A program made the translations under genes and the position numbers. The notes beneath the pieces are model-generated. The model was not told the DNA's origin. It ran no database searches and worked only from the letters and a program-made list of their open reading frames with translations. Shown here in pieces: positions 40,634 to 41,270 of a stretch of DNA of 41,270 nt (position 1 is the first letter of the stretch; every line of letters starts with the position of its first letter). Source of the DNA: Acanthaster planci (Eukaryota > Echinodermata > Asteroidea > Valvatida > Acanthasteridae); contig NW_019091388.1 of the NCBI RefSeq assembly GCF_001949145.1, positions 151,660 to 192,929 of the forward strand, read 5' to 3'.

Positions 40634-40834
40634 ACCTCCTCATGTGAAAGCTGTGGGTGTGCCCCAGGAGAATCAGACCATGATGCTGATGAGAAGAGTG
40701 CCCTCGCCTCCTTCAACCTGGAGAGAAGGACGATGGAGGACAAGATCCTATGGGACTTCACAGAGATGATTCATGAGAATGCCAAGGAGAGGAAGAAAAC
40801 TCAGATAGATGCCAGTCCTCGCCTCCATCACTGA
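40634..40834 (+). CDS. Unknown protein, last exon
   Basis: Acceptor GACTTCTCCCTCAG, phase 0, 66 codons and TGA at 40832-40834. It encodes TSSCESCGCAPGESDHDADE, then SALASFNLERRTMEDKILWD and a charged helix (FTEMIHENAKERKKTQIDA). Third-position C/G bias makes coding likely. Joined to 37239-37451 the product is 137 residues with no signal peptide or membrane segment. The family is not recognised. A degenerate copy of its 3' half follows directly downstream. Confidence 0.5.
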   Translation, partial: TSSCESCGCAPGESDHDADEKSALASFNLERRTMEDKILWDFTEMIHENAKERKKTQIDASPRLHH

Positions 40835-41270
40835 GGAGGAACAGTTTCCAAGATTGCATGAGGGATCCTCATCAGAATCTTAGGCACTGATTCACAAAAA
40901 GGCAAGGAAAGGACTCAATCTTCTCAGAGATGCAGTTCCTTGCTTCCACCTTAGTGATGGAGCAACTCTGACTGCATTTGTACACTACTCAAAGGATCAA
41001 AGGATCATACTTAGTGATTAAAAATTTAAACAAATGGTATTCACTTCGCAAAAAAATGAGCGTCATTTAATTTGGCTATTTTCTAGCATCAGAACAAGAA
41101 GCTTCCGCTACTGAGTACTGAAGTCTCATGACACTGAAAAAACAAAACTTTGGTCAGTAGGCTACCTTTTCCAGGTCATTTACAACCCTGAAAATGATGT
41201 ATAAAAAACTGAGTTTTAGCCAAGTAATGCGAGGGCGCTGTTTATGGGTAAGAATGATATCACAGTAATA
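40835..41270 (+). other. 3' flank of the unknown gene with a decayed copy of its last exon
   Basis: About 100 bases at 40863-40975 resemble 40747-40860: GATCCTC/GATCCTA, GATTCA, GGCAAGGAAAGGACTCA against GCCAAGGAGAGG...ACTCA, and ATGCAGTTCCTTGCTTCCA against ATGCCAGTCCTCGCCTCCA. The copy has lost the frame. An ATTAAA at 41018-41023 is a possible polyadenylation signal. Confidence 0.5.

Overview
The window is animal nuclear DNA: genes are split by GT-AG introns, coding islands sit in AT-rich sequence, and introns and spacers are packed with short inverted-repeat elements. The gene content (an intronless GT31 galactosyltransferase pair, a BRD10/KIAA2026-like chromatin protein, a RIC3 chaperone) and frequent ACATGTAC-type motifs suggest an invertebrate deuterostome, most likely an echinoderm. 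That placement is inference; the sequence does not fix the species.

Layout. (1) 1-12.2 kb: two intronless beta-1,3-galactosyltransferase-like genes in convergent orientation (2353-3609 plus, 7667-8842 minus), separated by 4 kb holding two inverted-repeat elements and a CTCF-like site. (2) 12.2-28.8 kb: one large plus-strand gene of about 13 coding exons. It encodes a predicted protein of about 2,535 residues with an N-terminal bromodomain, a DDT/WHIM-like helical block, an acidic/basic linker and a long Q/S/T/P-rich tail; best match is BRD10 (KIAA2026). All exon phases agree except one: an extra base in a CCCC run at 14458-14461 breaks the frame at the start of the bromodomain. Intron 10 has a GC donor. 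Introns carry minisatellites, pogo/Tigger relics and dispersed repeats. (3) 28.8-33.3 kb: 3' flank and spacer with repeats. (4) 33.3-36.4 kb, minus strand: a six-exon RIC3 homologue (339 residues) with two membrane segments, a coiled coil and an acidic tail. (5) 37.2-40.8 kb, plus strand: a two-exon gene of unknown function, head-to-head with RIC3.

The genes have no obvious shared pathway: Golgi glycosylation (galactosyltransferases), chromatin (BRD10-like), receptor assembly in the ER (RIC3). This is ordinary eukaryotic gene order, not an operon. The most noteworthy observations are the bromodomain-before-DDT/WHIM architecture, the single-base frame break, the near-identical catalytic patch in the two galactosyltransferases, the compact octamer/CRE/ZNF143-like promoter of the BRD10-like gene, the degenerate duplication of the last exon of the unknown gene, and the many families of small inverted-repeat elements.
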